Shown here piece by piece: positions 43,295 through 50,338 of a stretch of 64,000 nt of DNA (position 1 is its first letter; each line of letters begins with the position of its first letter). The DNA is from an uncultured Azospirillum sp. GTDB taxonomy: Bacteria; Pseudomonadota; Alphaproteobacteria; RF32; CAG-239. The stretch covers positions 11,991-75,990 of the forward strand of contig CANDEX010000001.1 of the NCBI GenBank assembly GCA_947383875.1, read 5' to 3'. Position numbers and translations under genes: made by a program. The notes under the pieces are model-generated. The model was given only the letters and a program-made list of their open reading frames with translations, had not been told where the DNA came from and ran no database searches.

Positions 43295-44691
43295 TGGAGC
43301 AGCTCAAAAGGTATTGGGAAATTGCCAAGCTGGCTCTGCTGCAGGAAAAAGCCGCCAAAGACAGTAAAATCAAAGGCATGAACGAGCATGAAAAAGAATT
43401 TCTACCGGCGGTCTTGGAAGTGACCGAGATGCCGCCGTCTCATGCCGCACGGTTGTTGACATACGTCATCATGCTGATGTTTACGGTGCTGATTTTGTGG
43501 TCAATCTTAGGCAAAATCGACATTATCGCTACCTCGGCCGGAAAGCTGATGCCCGCCTCAAACATCAAGACCATCCAAACCCTGACCGACAGCGAGATTG
43601 AAGAAATCTATGTTCAGGAAGGGCAATATGTCAAAGAGGGGCAAGACCTGATTAAATTTAACCAGACCGAGGTTCTGGCCAACATTAATCGGGTGGAAAA
43701 CGAAATGGAGGCCTTGGAAATCGCGATTTCAAGGCTGAAAGCCCTGTTATCGGATGATCCGGAGAAGAATTTCAGCTATAATCCGGATATTGACGAATAC
43801 CTGATTAAAATGCACACGGATTTGCTTAAAAGCCAGATGACCGAGAAAGCGGCCAAGATTGAAGTTCTGAACGGGCAGATTACCAAGGCCGAGAAAGAAA
43901 AGGACACCATTCAGGCTGACCTGACCCGGATTGAGAAACTGCTGCCGAGTGTGCAGGAGCGGATTGAGAAAAAGAAAATCCTCGTGGATAAGAAGCTTTT
44001 GGCGCGGCTGACTTTTCTGGAACAGGAAGAAGAATTAACCAATTTGCAGGAACAGCGCAACGTACAGGCCAAGAAAATGGCGGAAACCGAGGCGAATATT
44101 GAATCGCTCAAAAAAGAACAGCGGCAATATCTGGCCGAGTTTGACAAGAATGTCATGCAGGAGCTGACCGAAAGCCGCGAGAAGCTTGCGTCTTACCAGC
44201 AGGAACTGATTAAATATCAGGAAGCCTTAAAGCGAACCATTGTCAAAGCACCGCTTTCTGGCTATGTTCAGCAGCTGGTCTATCATACCAAGGGCGGCGT
44301 GGTCGAAACTGCCAAGCCGATTATGAACCTTGTGCCGGAAGATTATAAACTCGAGGCCGAAGTGCAGATTTTGAATAAAGACATCGGCTTTGTACGGCCG
44401 GAACAGGACGTAGAAATTAAAATCGACAGCTTTCCGTTTACTAAATACGGCACGATTAAAGGGAAAGTCCGCAACATCTCCGGTGATGCGATACAGGACG
44501 AAAAACTCGGGCTGGTGTTTAATGCTCGACTGACTTTGTTTGATAATAAGATTAAGGCGGATGGGCAGATTATTCAACTCAAGCCCGGCATGAGCGTCAC
44601 CGCTGAAATCAAAACCGGGAAACGCCGCGTGATCGAATATCTGCTCTCGCCGGTAATGAAATATTTGAACGAAAGTATGCGAGAGAGGTAG
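43291..44691 (+). CDS. Type I secretion membrane fusion protein (HlyD-like)
   Basis: 466 residues overlapping the transporter gene by 4 bases (ATGA). One membrane segment near residues 50-75 (LLTYVIMLMFTVLILWSILGKID), a beta/lipoyl part (AGKLMPASNIKTIQTLTDSEIEEIYVQEGQYVKEGQ), a long coiled coil (about 125-310) and the C-terminal HlyD block (APLSGYVQQL ... LKPGMSVTAEIKTGKRRVIEYLLSP). It bridges the ABC transporter to a TolC-type outer-membrane channel, which is not encoded in this window. Confidence 0.93.
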   Translation: MMEQLKRYWEIAKLALLQEKAAKDSKIKGMNEHEKEFLPAVLEVTEMPPSHAARLLTYVIMLMFTVLILWSILGKIDIIATSAGKLMPASNIKTIQTLTDSEIEEIYVQEGQYVKEGQDLIKFNQTEVLANINRVENEMEALEIAISRLKALLSDDPEKNFSYNPDIDEYLIKMHTDLLKSQMTEKAAKIEVLNGQITKAEKEKDTIQADLTRIEKLLPSVQERIEKKKILVDKKLLARLTFLEQEEELTNLQEQRNVQAKKMAETEANIESLKKEQRQYLAEFDKNVMQELTESREKLASYQQELIKYQEALKRTIVKAPLSGYVQQLVYHTKGGVVETAKPIMNLVPEDYKLEAEVQILNKDIGFVRPEQDVEIKIDSFPFTKYGTIKGKVRNISGDAIQDEKLGLVFNARLTLFDNKIKADGQIIQLKPGMSVTAEIKTGKRRVIEYLLSPVMKYLNESMRER

Positions 44692-44694
44692 AAG

Positions 44695-45837
44695 ATGGAA
44701 GACAATAGCATTTCATTTCTTAAATCCTACAAATTTTATGGCGAATTTGAAATAAAAGGATGTGAAAATAAATATACTGGGCATCTTGTATATACACCTA
44801 AAAAAGAGTTTTATTTGGATTTAATCGGTAAAGAGCCTCAAGAAAACATCTTTATTCGTAGAATAAAACATTTTCATAGTTCTGATTTCCATAAAGTAAA
44901 GAAAATTCAAGGAATAATATACTGTGAAGAAACTCAAAGTCGCTATAAGGTTACTTTAATTAATCCACAAGCTACATGGCCTTTGCGGCCATCTTCAAAA
45001 ACAAGGGTATTTTTTGATGGGCTATTATTTATAGCTAAACACTATGGAAAAGGTAAGTTAGAGAATATCGAGATTGGATATAGCGGTTTAGAAGATTTTT
45101 GCTGTCCTGAATTTTATAAAGGTAGACTCCCCTACAATCGTAATAATCAACCAATCGAAATCAGTGAGAAACAAAGTATACAGTTTAACGAAAGATGTAA
45201 TGCTACTTGGGTGGATAAGGATTTTTTTAAAAATAACTTTATTGCTTCTTCTAAAATTAGTGATAGCGATTTTGAAAAGATATGTTCAGATTTAAACGAA
45301 GTTATCTTACCTTATGAAAATGACTTATATTTTAATAATAAAATATATCACTCTGTTATTGTTACCTCTCCTCTTGCGGATTTTGAGGAAATTACTTCTC
45401 TCAACTATTTATTAAGAAACTTATTTATGTGCCTCTCTGATAATTTTACTATGAATACAGAAGTCGTCACATTACACTATGAGAAAAATAGTATAGGATA
45501 CCTTTTATTTCCTGAGATGATTGTTGAAACACAAAAAGTTACAAAATATCCATATATGCCATTTTGGCAGGGACTTTTTGATGATAACGAATGGAAAACG
45601 ATTTTTCAAAATTTATTCACAAAGAAAAAACTACTAGATAATTTCTTCTTTATTTTATCAAATAATGCTAGAGGAGAGTACTTAACGCAATATTCCTTAG
45701 TTCGTTCAATAGATGGCTTAAAGGCCATTGGAGAATTAACACCTAAAAAAACAAAAAATACGGCATATTCAAATGCAATCGAAAACTATATAAAAGATTT
45801 AGAAAAAAAGAGCAAAAATCATTTAATAAATTTTTAG
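44695..45837 (+). CDS. ApeA-like anti-phage protein, N-terminal part (frame 0)
   Basis: 380 residues. The front (KFYGEFEIKGCENKYTGHLVYTPKKEFYLDLIG ... KIQGIIYCEETQSRYKVTLIN) follows the ApeA N-terminal domain pattern, and YLTQYSLVRSIDGLKAIGELTP leads into the place where ApeA proteins have a HEPN nuclease domain. The HEPN part is not in this frame but continues in the -1 frame from 45810. AT-rich, four bases after the HlyD gene on the same strand but of very different composition. HEPN proteins of this kind cut tRNA or other RNA on phage infection; here that is inference from domain similarity. Confidence 0.65.
   Translation: MEDNSISFLKSYKFYGEFEIKGCENKYTGHLVYTPKKEFYLDLIGKEPQENIFIRRIKHFHSSDFHKVKKIQGIIYCEETQSRYKVTLINPQATWPLRPSSKTRVFFDGLLFIAKHYGKGKLENIEIGYSGLEDFCCPEFYKGRLPYNRNNQPIEISEKQSIQFNERCNATWVDKDFFKNNFIASSKISDSDFEKICSDLNEVILPYENDLYFNNKIYHSVIVTSPLADFEEITSLNYLLRNLFMCLSDNFTMNTEVVTLHYEKNSIGYLLFPEMIVETQKVTKYPYMPFWQGLFDDNEWKTIFQNLFTKKKLLDNFFFILSNNARGEYLTQYSLVRSIDGLKAIGELTPKKTKNTAYSNAIENYIKDLEKKSKNHLINF
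45804..45810 (+). promoter_or_regulatory. Slippery heptamer A AAA AAG inside the ApeA-like gene
   Basis: In frame 0 the codons are GAA-AAA-AAG, giving the most efficient known bacterial -1 slippery heptamer. The -1 frame is open from here to 46133 and encodes the expected C-terminal domain. A real one-base loss or gain in the A-run would look the same. Confidence 0.55.
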
Positions 45838-46133
45838 ATGATAAGCTAAAATATGTTACGCTAGAGCCTAAGGACGCAATAAAACCTGATATCAGAGGGG
45901 CTCGAATATCAACTTTACGAGGTATTGTTGAACATTTTTATAATCACCTTGATGACAATATCAACTTGGAAACTTTGGCTGATTTAGTTCACACTTTTGA
46001 TTTTATTATAAAGGATTTTGTTTTCAAAGAACTTGGAATTAGCAATACTAAACGGCTTTCATACAAGCGAAACATGCTTCATTTATATAAAATATTACCA
46101 ACATCATATCCTAAAAGAAAAATGTACAAGTAA
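45810..46133 (+). other. HEPN domain of the ApeA-like protein in the -1 frame
   Basis: 107 codons without a start of their own continue the ApeA-like protein after the heptamer; the joined product would be 479 residues. The segment contains RGIVEH (R409 to H414 of the joined protein), the R-x4-H motif of HEPN nucleases, followed by LETLADLVHTFDFIIKDFVFKELGIS, the helix typical of the family end. Either a programmed frameshift makes the full protein, or the gene is a recent pseudogene, or the base run is misread. Confidence 0.65.
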
Positions 46134-46155
46134 GAATTATCTATTACTCCGCGCT

Positions 46156-46187
46156 GGTACCAATAGAAATATTGGTACTTTTTTTTT
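46156..46187 (+). terminator. Rho-independent terminator after the ApeA-like gene
   Basis: GTACCAATA and TATTGGTAC with a GAAA tetraloop, then CTTTTTTTTT, 23 bases after the -1 frame stop. Its position fits the long (frameshifted) gene, not the frame-0 stop 300 bases upstream. Confidence 0.88.
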
Positions 46188-46325
46188 GAAATAAAATGTT
46201 ACCTAAAATACAATCTAATACATTGAAAAACAATAATATTTTTCTAAAAAGCACTTGCATCCGGCCGTGGATATGTCAGTATAGAATATATAAAGATAAT
46301 TTAATAAAAACAAGGAGTTAGGTAT

Positions 46326-46694
46326 ATGAACAATGATTTGGCAACTAGTTATGATGATAGCTGTTTTTCCCCGAATTGTGAGAAAATAGCTGAGTTGAAT
46401 GACAATTTCAGAAAGACTTTCAGCGGTGGGTATGTAATGACCAGCAACGGCATTGTAGCCCTCGGCCCGAAGAGAAAATGGGAAATTATTAAAAAAGTAA
46501 AAGAATTTAACGATTTTGATTTCAAAAACGACCCGCATAGAGAACATGATTTTGGTGTTATCGAAGATGAGGCCGAGCAGTTTTTTTGGAAAATTGATTA
46601 TTATGATAAAAACCTTGAATTTGCTTCGGAAGACCCGAGCAATCCAGAGGTAACAACCAGAGTTTTGACAATTTATTTGGCAAGTGAACACTAA
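46326..46694 (+). CDS. DUF3768 family protein
   Basis: 122 residues. KIAELNDNFRKTFSGGYVMTSNGIVALG, then DPHREHDFGVIEDEAEQFFWKIDYYDKNLEFASEDPSNPEVTTRVLTIYLASEH match the DUF3768 pattern, small proteins spread on alphaproteobacterial plasmids and integrative elements. Function unknown. AAGGAG lies upstream of the ATG. It starts a three-gene group of accessory genes. Confidence 0.8.
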   Translation: MNNDLATSYDDSCFSPNCEKIAELNDNFRKTFSGGYVMTSNGIVALGPKRKWEIIKKVKEFNDFDFKNDPHREHDFGVIEDEAEQFFWKIDYYDKNLEFASEDPSNPEVTTRVLTIYLASEH

Positions 46695-46705
46695 GGAGAA
46701 GAAAA

Positions 46706-47389
46706 ATGACTTTTGATGTAAAAAAATATCCCGGTTATACCGAAATGTTATTTAGGCATAGAAAATCGACATTAACCCGAAAAAAAGCGCTGGCGACTTT
46801 TTTAACCAGTGATGAAAAAGAAATTCAGTTGTATGACTTTTACAATAAGTATTATTTCTTTATGAAGTTTGACGGTTTTGACCCGATGGTTAATATTTAT
46901 GATGATCTATTATTCCGGGCTGGACAATTAGACGGAGTAAAAGAATATTATCAAAAAGAATTTGGCAACATTAGTCTTAATGAAATTGAAGAAGAAATCG
47001 TTAAAGTTGTTGCAAATCCGCAAAGTGAGAATATTAACCCCGATTATGTTAAATTTTGTAATGATTATGTTAATCGCAAGGGATTAGATGTTCCGGAGGT
47101 TCCAGAAGTCCAAACAGAATGCCACCTTTTAGGCTATGACGAAGATGGGCGTATAACATATACCCCGGTAGATATGGAAGATGATACCGAAATACAAGAG
47201 GAGCAGAACGAAATCGCTCTTCTTTCTTTTAATGAAAATGCGGAGGACATCGTTGAAGAAGATGAATGGGCTGGGTTCCCTCCGGAGACAAATCTGGAAG
47301 AATTGAAACCTCAAGATTTAACACCGGAAGATGACAAGAAATCTAAAAAGTCTAAAAAAAAATCGGGCAAGAAAAAATCGAAAAAATAA
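46706..47389 (+). CDS. Hypothetical protein with acidic middle and Lys/Ser tail
   Basis: 227 residues. The first 130 appear folded (YPGYTEMLFRHRKSTLTRKKALATFLTSDEKEIQLYDFYNKYYF), residues 150-210 are highly acidic, and the last 20 are almost only Lys and Ser (DDKKSKKSKKKSGKKKSKK). The basic tail suggests contact with nucleic acid. AAGGAG precedes the ATG, 11 bases after the DUF3768 gene. No family recognised. Confidence 0.65.
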   Translation: MTFDVKKYPGYTEMLFRHRKSTLTRKKALATFLTSDEKEIQLYDFYNKYYFFMKFDGFDPMVNIYDDLLFRAGQLDGVKEYYQKEFGNISLNEIEEEIVKVVANPQSENINPDYVKFCNDYVNRKGLDVPEVPEVQTECHLLGYDEDGRITYTPVDMEDDTEIQEEQNEIALLSFNENAEDIVEEDEWAGFPPETNLEELKPQDLTPEDDKKSKKSKKKSGKKKSKK

Positions 47390-47398
47390 CTAAAAAGA

Positions 47399-47436
47399 GC
47401 TTAATCCGAGGATTGGAAAAAATCTCCGGATTAAGC
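47399..47436 (+). promoter_or_regulatory. Hairpin enclosing the TTG start of the methylase-like gene
   Basis: GCTTAATCCG (47399-47408) and CGGATTAAGC (47427-47436) form a perfect 10-bp stem with an 18-base loop that contains the TTG at 47413. It could control translation of the methylase-like gene or end the preceding transcript; no T-run follows. Confidence 0.45.
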
Positions 47437-48084
47437 CATTTTCCGATGTATCGGGTATTTGAGGACTTTTGCACAGTGTGCAGTTGTTCTCTGCATAATG
47501 CTTTTATGAAAGTGCCGGCAATGGCGCGAAGTTATTATAAAGAACAGTATAATAAACGAGAAAATGAATATTTAGAAGTTATCAAACGGTATGATAAAAA
47601 TGTTTTCGGAACTTATTTTCCGCAGGTGTTAGCTGATTTAACCAGATTACTGCTAGAAAATCCCAAAGACTATCTCGGGACAATCTTCATGGAGCTTAAC
47701 TTAGGAAAACATTTCAACGGCCAATTTTTCACTCCATCCCATATTTGCGAATTTATGGCAGAAATCACATTTGATGATGGTTTTGAGAAAGCAATTGCCG
47801 AAAAAGGTTATTGCAGGGTTGCCGAACCGGCGTGCGGTTCCGGTGCGATGGTATTGGGAATTGTCCAATGTCTGAAAAATCGCGGTTATAAGCAGTTGGG
47901 CGGCAAACTTTATATTGAGGCCACCGATATTGACCCGCTGTGTGTCAGTATGACCTTTATTCAGTTAAGCCTTTTAGGGTTGAGCGTCAAAGTTATCCAT
48001 GGTAACAGTTTAACCCAAGAAGTTTTTGAAACTTGGGATTCGCCGAATTTGCAAATGGCAAATATGACCGGATATTTTAGTTAA
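47413..48084 (+). CDS. Short N-6 DNA methylase-like protein of mobile elements
   Basis: 223 residues from TTG at 47413; ATG at 47446 is a real alternative because the TTG has no well-spaced ribosome site. FNGQFFTPSHICEFMAEI and motif I VAEPACGSGAMVLGIV match type I/N6-adenine methylases. The protein stops just after IHGNSLTQEVFETW, before the place of the catalytic NPPF/Y motif. Short relatives of this build occur on alphaproteobacterial plasmids next to DUF3768-type genes, so this may be the family's natural length. Methylation of DNA is doubtful without motif IV. Confidence 0.7.
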   Translation: MEKISGLSHFPMYRVFEDFCTVCSCSLHNAFMKVPAMARSYYKEQYNKRENEYLEVIKRYDKNVFGTYFPQVLADLTRLLLENPKDYLGTIFMELNLGKHFNGQFFTPSHICEFMAEITFDDGFEKAIAEKGYCRVAEPACGSGAMVLGIVQCLKNRGYKQLGGKLYIEATDIDPLCVSMTFIQLSLLGLSVKVIHGNSLTQEVFETWDSPNLQMANMTGYFS

Positions 48085-48487
48085 TAAGAAAGCAACTTGT
48101 ACATTAGCTTGTTCACTACTTGTTCAGTAACTTGTACACTAACCTATTTACAGCTTTATCACTAGCTTTATCATTACTTTATTACTCGGATAAAATTTTT
48201 TGTTAAAGATACCATTCTGATATCAAAATATATTAACTATTCATATTTTCTATTGTGCATATATATGTAACAGCCCCACTAGGTCTCTGGTATTTCATTT
48301 ATGGAATATTAAGCCCAATTAGTGGATATAGCTTGATTTGTACACAAAACAGTTAATGGTTAAATAAATTCTTTAAAATTGAATAAAATACAGTATATTT
48401 TAAAATGCTGTAGATTATAAATATTAGCTACAGATTTGTTTGAACAGTTTTTTATGTTTAGAAAGATACAAAAATATTGAGGCTAAA
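48085..48487. other. AT-rich intergenic region before the toxin-antitoxin pair
   Basis: About 400 bases with no gene. At 48095-48190 there is a degenerate repetition of ACTTGTACA-, CACTA- and CTTTATCA-like words on the plus strand. A near-palindrome at 48389-48412 is the best operator candidate. Confidence 0.4.
48389..48412. promoter_or_regulatory. Candidate operator upstream of the RhuM-like gene
   Basis: TACAG-TATATTTTAAAATG-CTGTA: outer arms TACAG/CTGTA and core ATTTTAAAAT are symmetric, 9 of 12 positions pair. It lies about 75 bases before the gene, where autoregulation of a toxin-antitoxin operon would be expected. Confidence 0.35.
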
Positions 48488-49495
48488 GTGGCAAAAGATT
48501 TAACCAATTCAAGAATAGATCGGCAAAATATTTTAAATAATGAACTTGCTGTAGCTGAAATTCAAGAAAAATCAGGGATCAAAGGTATTTTTTGGAATGA
48601 TAAAATATATGTTACCAAAGAAATGACTGCTGATTTTTTTGAAGTAGATATCCGAACAATAAGTAGATATATAGAGCAAAATACAGATGAATTAACCTTT
48701 AATGGTTATGAAGTTTTAAAAGGAAAAAAATTAAAAGAATTTATTCTTAGTTTTGGTAAGGACATTAATGTCCCTAGCAAAACGACTCAACTAGGTTTGT
48801 TCGATTTTAAAGCATTCATGAATCTTGCAATGCTTTTGTCTGAAAGCGAAAAAGCAAAGGCTTTAAGACAAATGATATTAGATATTGTAATAGATTTGAT
48901 TAATAGAAAAACCGGCGGTGGTACAAAATACATCAACCAAAGAGATAAAGACTTTGTTTTTGCATCTATACAAGAAGAAAATTACAGAAGACAATTTACA
49001 GATGCTTTAAAAAATTATGTAGAAGATTACAAATTTAAATATGCTCATTTTACAGATTTAATATATGTGAGCATTTTTAAAGAAAAAGCTGTTGAATATA
49101 AAAAAATTTTAGATTTAAAAGAAAGCGATAAAATTCGAGATACTTTTTATAGCGAAATTTTAGATATAATAGCTGCATATGAAACAGGATTAGCTGATGA
49201 AATAAAAAAAGAATACGAAAAATGTAATAAAGTTTTGTCTGTAAAACAGGTAGAAGATATTTTAAAAAACTTTGAGCAAATGGCTTTATGGAAACCCCTA
49301 ATCAAAAGAGGCAGAACAAAAATGGCAAGTAGAGATATGGCCTTAAGAGAAGCCTTTCATTATCAATTAGCTGAATATATTAAGCCCCTAGACAAAGATG
49401 AATATCAAAAATTTCTTGGTGCTACAGGTGATGAACTAGAAAAACTAATGCAAGAAAATCAAGATGTCCTCAAAAGGTTAAAGGATAGGACGTAA
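48488..49495 (+). CDS. RhuM-family DNA-binding protein, probable antitoxin partner of Doc
   Basis: 335 residues from GTG at 48488 (GAGG five bases upstream); a TTG at 48440 is longer but lacks a ribosome site, and family members begin with a similar xKxLTNxxIxRQNILNN stretch. A helix-turn-helix (YVTKEMTADFFEVDIRTISRYIEQN) is followed by NVPSKTTQLGLFDFKAFMNLAMLLSESEKAKALRQMILD and GGGTKYINQRD, typical of RhuM relatives. It overlaps the Doc gene by one base, so it probably represses the operon and counteracts the toxin; this is inferred from pairing seen in other genomes. Confidence 0.8.
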   Translation: MAKDLTNSRIDRQNILNNELAVAEIQEKSGIKGIFWNDKIYVTKEMTADFFEVDIRTISRYIEQNTDELTFNGYEVLKGKKLKEFILSFGKDINVPSKTTQLGLFDFKAFMNLAMLLSESEKAKALRQMILDIVIDLINRKTGGGTKYINQRDKDFVFASIQEENYRRQFTDALKNYVEDYKFKYAHFTDLIYVSIFKEKAVEYKKILDLKESDKIRDTFYSEILDIIAAYETGLADEIKKEYEKCNKVLSVKQVEDILKNFEQMALWKPLIKRGRTKMASRDMALREAFHYQLAEYIKPLDKDEYQKFLGATGDELEKLMQENQDVLKRLKDRT

Positions 49496-49929
49496 TGACT
49501 GTCCAATATATAACAATAGAACAAGCAATCGAAACACATCAGAAAACCATTCAATATAGTGGAGGTGGTGCTAATGGATTACTAAACAAAGGACAGCTTG
49601 AAAGTGTTCTTGAACATATTAAAAATGATGACTATTATCCAACGTTTATTGATAAATTGACACATCTGTTTTTTGGAGCCTGCAAATTCCACTGTTTTGA
49701 AGATGGAAATAAGAGAATTGCAATAACACTTTGTGCACATTTTTTATTGTTAAATGGTTATATGGCTGTAGCAAAGAATTTCTTTATTGTAATGGAAAAT
49801 ATAAGTTATGAAGTTGCCTCAGGGAAAATTTCTAAAGAATTATTACATAAAATAATGACTTCTATTATGGATGGAACATATGATTATAATGAAGAGTTAA
49901 AATTAGAAGTATTGCATGCAATCCAGTAA
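49495..49929 (+). CDS. Doc/Fic-fold toxin (death-on-curing type)
   Basis: 144 residues. The Fic/Doc catalytic loop is HCFEDGNKR (H66, D70, N72, K73, R74), matching the HxFx(D/E)xNKR pattern. Doc of phage P1 phosphorylates elongation factor Tu and stops translation; Fic relatives add AMP. It starts on the stop codon of the RhuM-like gene (TAATG). It is the last gene before the right attachment site, where it can kill cells that lose the element. Confidence 0.85.
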   Translation: MTVQYITIEQAIETHQKTIQYSGGGANGLLNKGQLESVLEHIKNDDYYPTFIDKLTHLFFGACKFHCFEDGNKRIAITLCAHFLLLNGYMAVAKNFFIVMENISYEVASGKISKELLHKIMTSIMDGTYDYNEELKLEVLHAIQ

Positions 49930-49967
49930 TTTTTTTCTGTAATAAATTGTAAATAGCTTGTTTTATT

Positions 49968-49990
49968 GTGGTAGCTCGGTGGTAGCTCGA
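49968..49990 (+). repeat. Tandem 11-base repeat, right copy (candidate integrase arm sites)
   Basis: The same double GTGGTAGCTCG plus A as at 1164-1186, in the same orientation, 71 bases before the right core. The pair of copies flanks almost exactly the element interior. Confidence 0.6.
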
Positions 49991-50060
49991 CTGAAAAACA
50001 GCTTTCAAAATCAGCATAACAAATTGATTATACACAATAAAATCAAGGCAACCCAAGTGG

Positions 50061-50069
50061 TTTGTAATC
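50061..50069 (+). repeat. Right attachment core (attR)
   Basis: TTTGTAATC, identical to 1039-1047, at the first bases of the tRNA 3' half. Confidence 0.75.
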
Positions 50070-50105
50070 AGTGGGTCGGGAGTTCGAGTCTCTCTGTCGG
50101 CACCA
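50061..50105 (+). pseudogene. 3' half of split host tRNA-Thr(TGT)
   Basis: Begins within the anticodon loop and continues with variable region, T-arm (GGGAG TTCGAGT CTCTC), acceptor 3' strand TGTCGGC, discriminator A and CCA. Joined to 1008-1047 across the shared core it makes a 76-nt tRNA with all stems paired. Its T-arm differs from the complete tRNA at 1246, which confirms a separate origin. Confidence 0.85.
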
Positions 50106-50107
50106 TA

Positions 50108-50137
50108 AAAAAACCTCCATAATGGAGGTTTTTTTTG
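50108..50137 (+). terminator. Terminator of the former host tRNA-Thr gene
   Basis: AAACCTCCAT/ATGGAGGTTT stem with a short loop and T8, starting just after the tRNA CCA. Confidence 0.88.
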
Positions 50138-50338
50138 AATGTTTTTTTACTCAACAGTTTCGTATGTGTCTTGTTTGGGGGCAAGCATTAGAATTTTTCC
50201 TCTTCTGGGTTGTAGGGGGAGGATAGTCATAAGGGAACCTGCTGTCAGGATGTTCTTCAAGTTTACCGAAAAAAGAAACTTCTTTTTAACTCTATCAAGA
50301 TAAGCTATTGTTTTTAGATGATACAGGAGGTTGCTCTG

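Larger units (their letters stand above)
1039..50069. mobile_element. Integrated prophage of about 49.0 kb in tRNA-Thr, with RTX secretion, defence and toxin-antitoxin cargo
   Basis: The ends are fixed by the two tRNA halves and their shared 9-base core. An integrase lies just inside the left end, facing inward. The contents are a largely complete lambda-like siphovirus set: replication, packaging, head, tail and lysis. About 15 kb of RTX and type I secretion genes and about 5 kb of accessory genes follow up to the right core. The size is close to lambda. No clear CI-type repressor was recognised. All core structural genes appear intact, so the element could be an inducible phage, but that is inference. 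Confidence 0.85.

Noticed and set aside
46215..46691. 158-codon minus-strand frame opposite the DUF3768 gene.
   Set aside because: DUF3768 on the plus strand is well supported with AAGGAG; the opposite frame is a chance shadow.
48095..48190. Degenerate word repetition (ACTTGTACA, CTTTATCA) as a possible iteron-type origin.
   Set aside because: The copies vary in sequence and spacing, and no replication initiator gene lies next to it.
1008..50105. The split tRNA-Thr could be a tRNA gene with a group I intron in the anticodon loop.
   Set aside because: The two halves share a 9-base direct repeat, the intervening DNA is 49 kb with an integrase at one end, and no intron core was seen. Site-specific integration explains it better.
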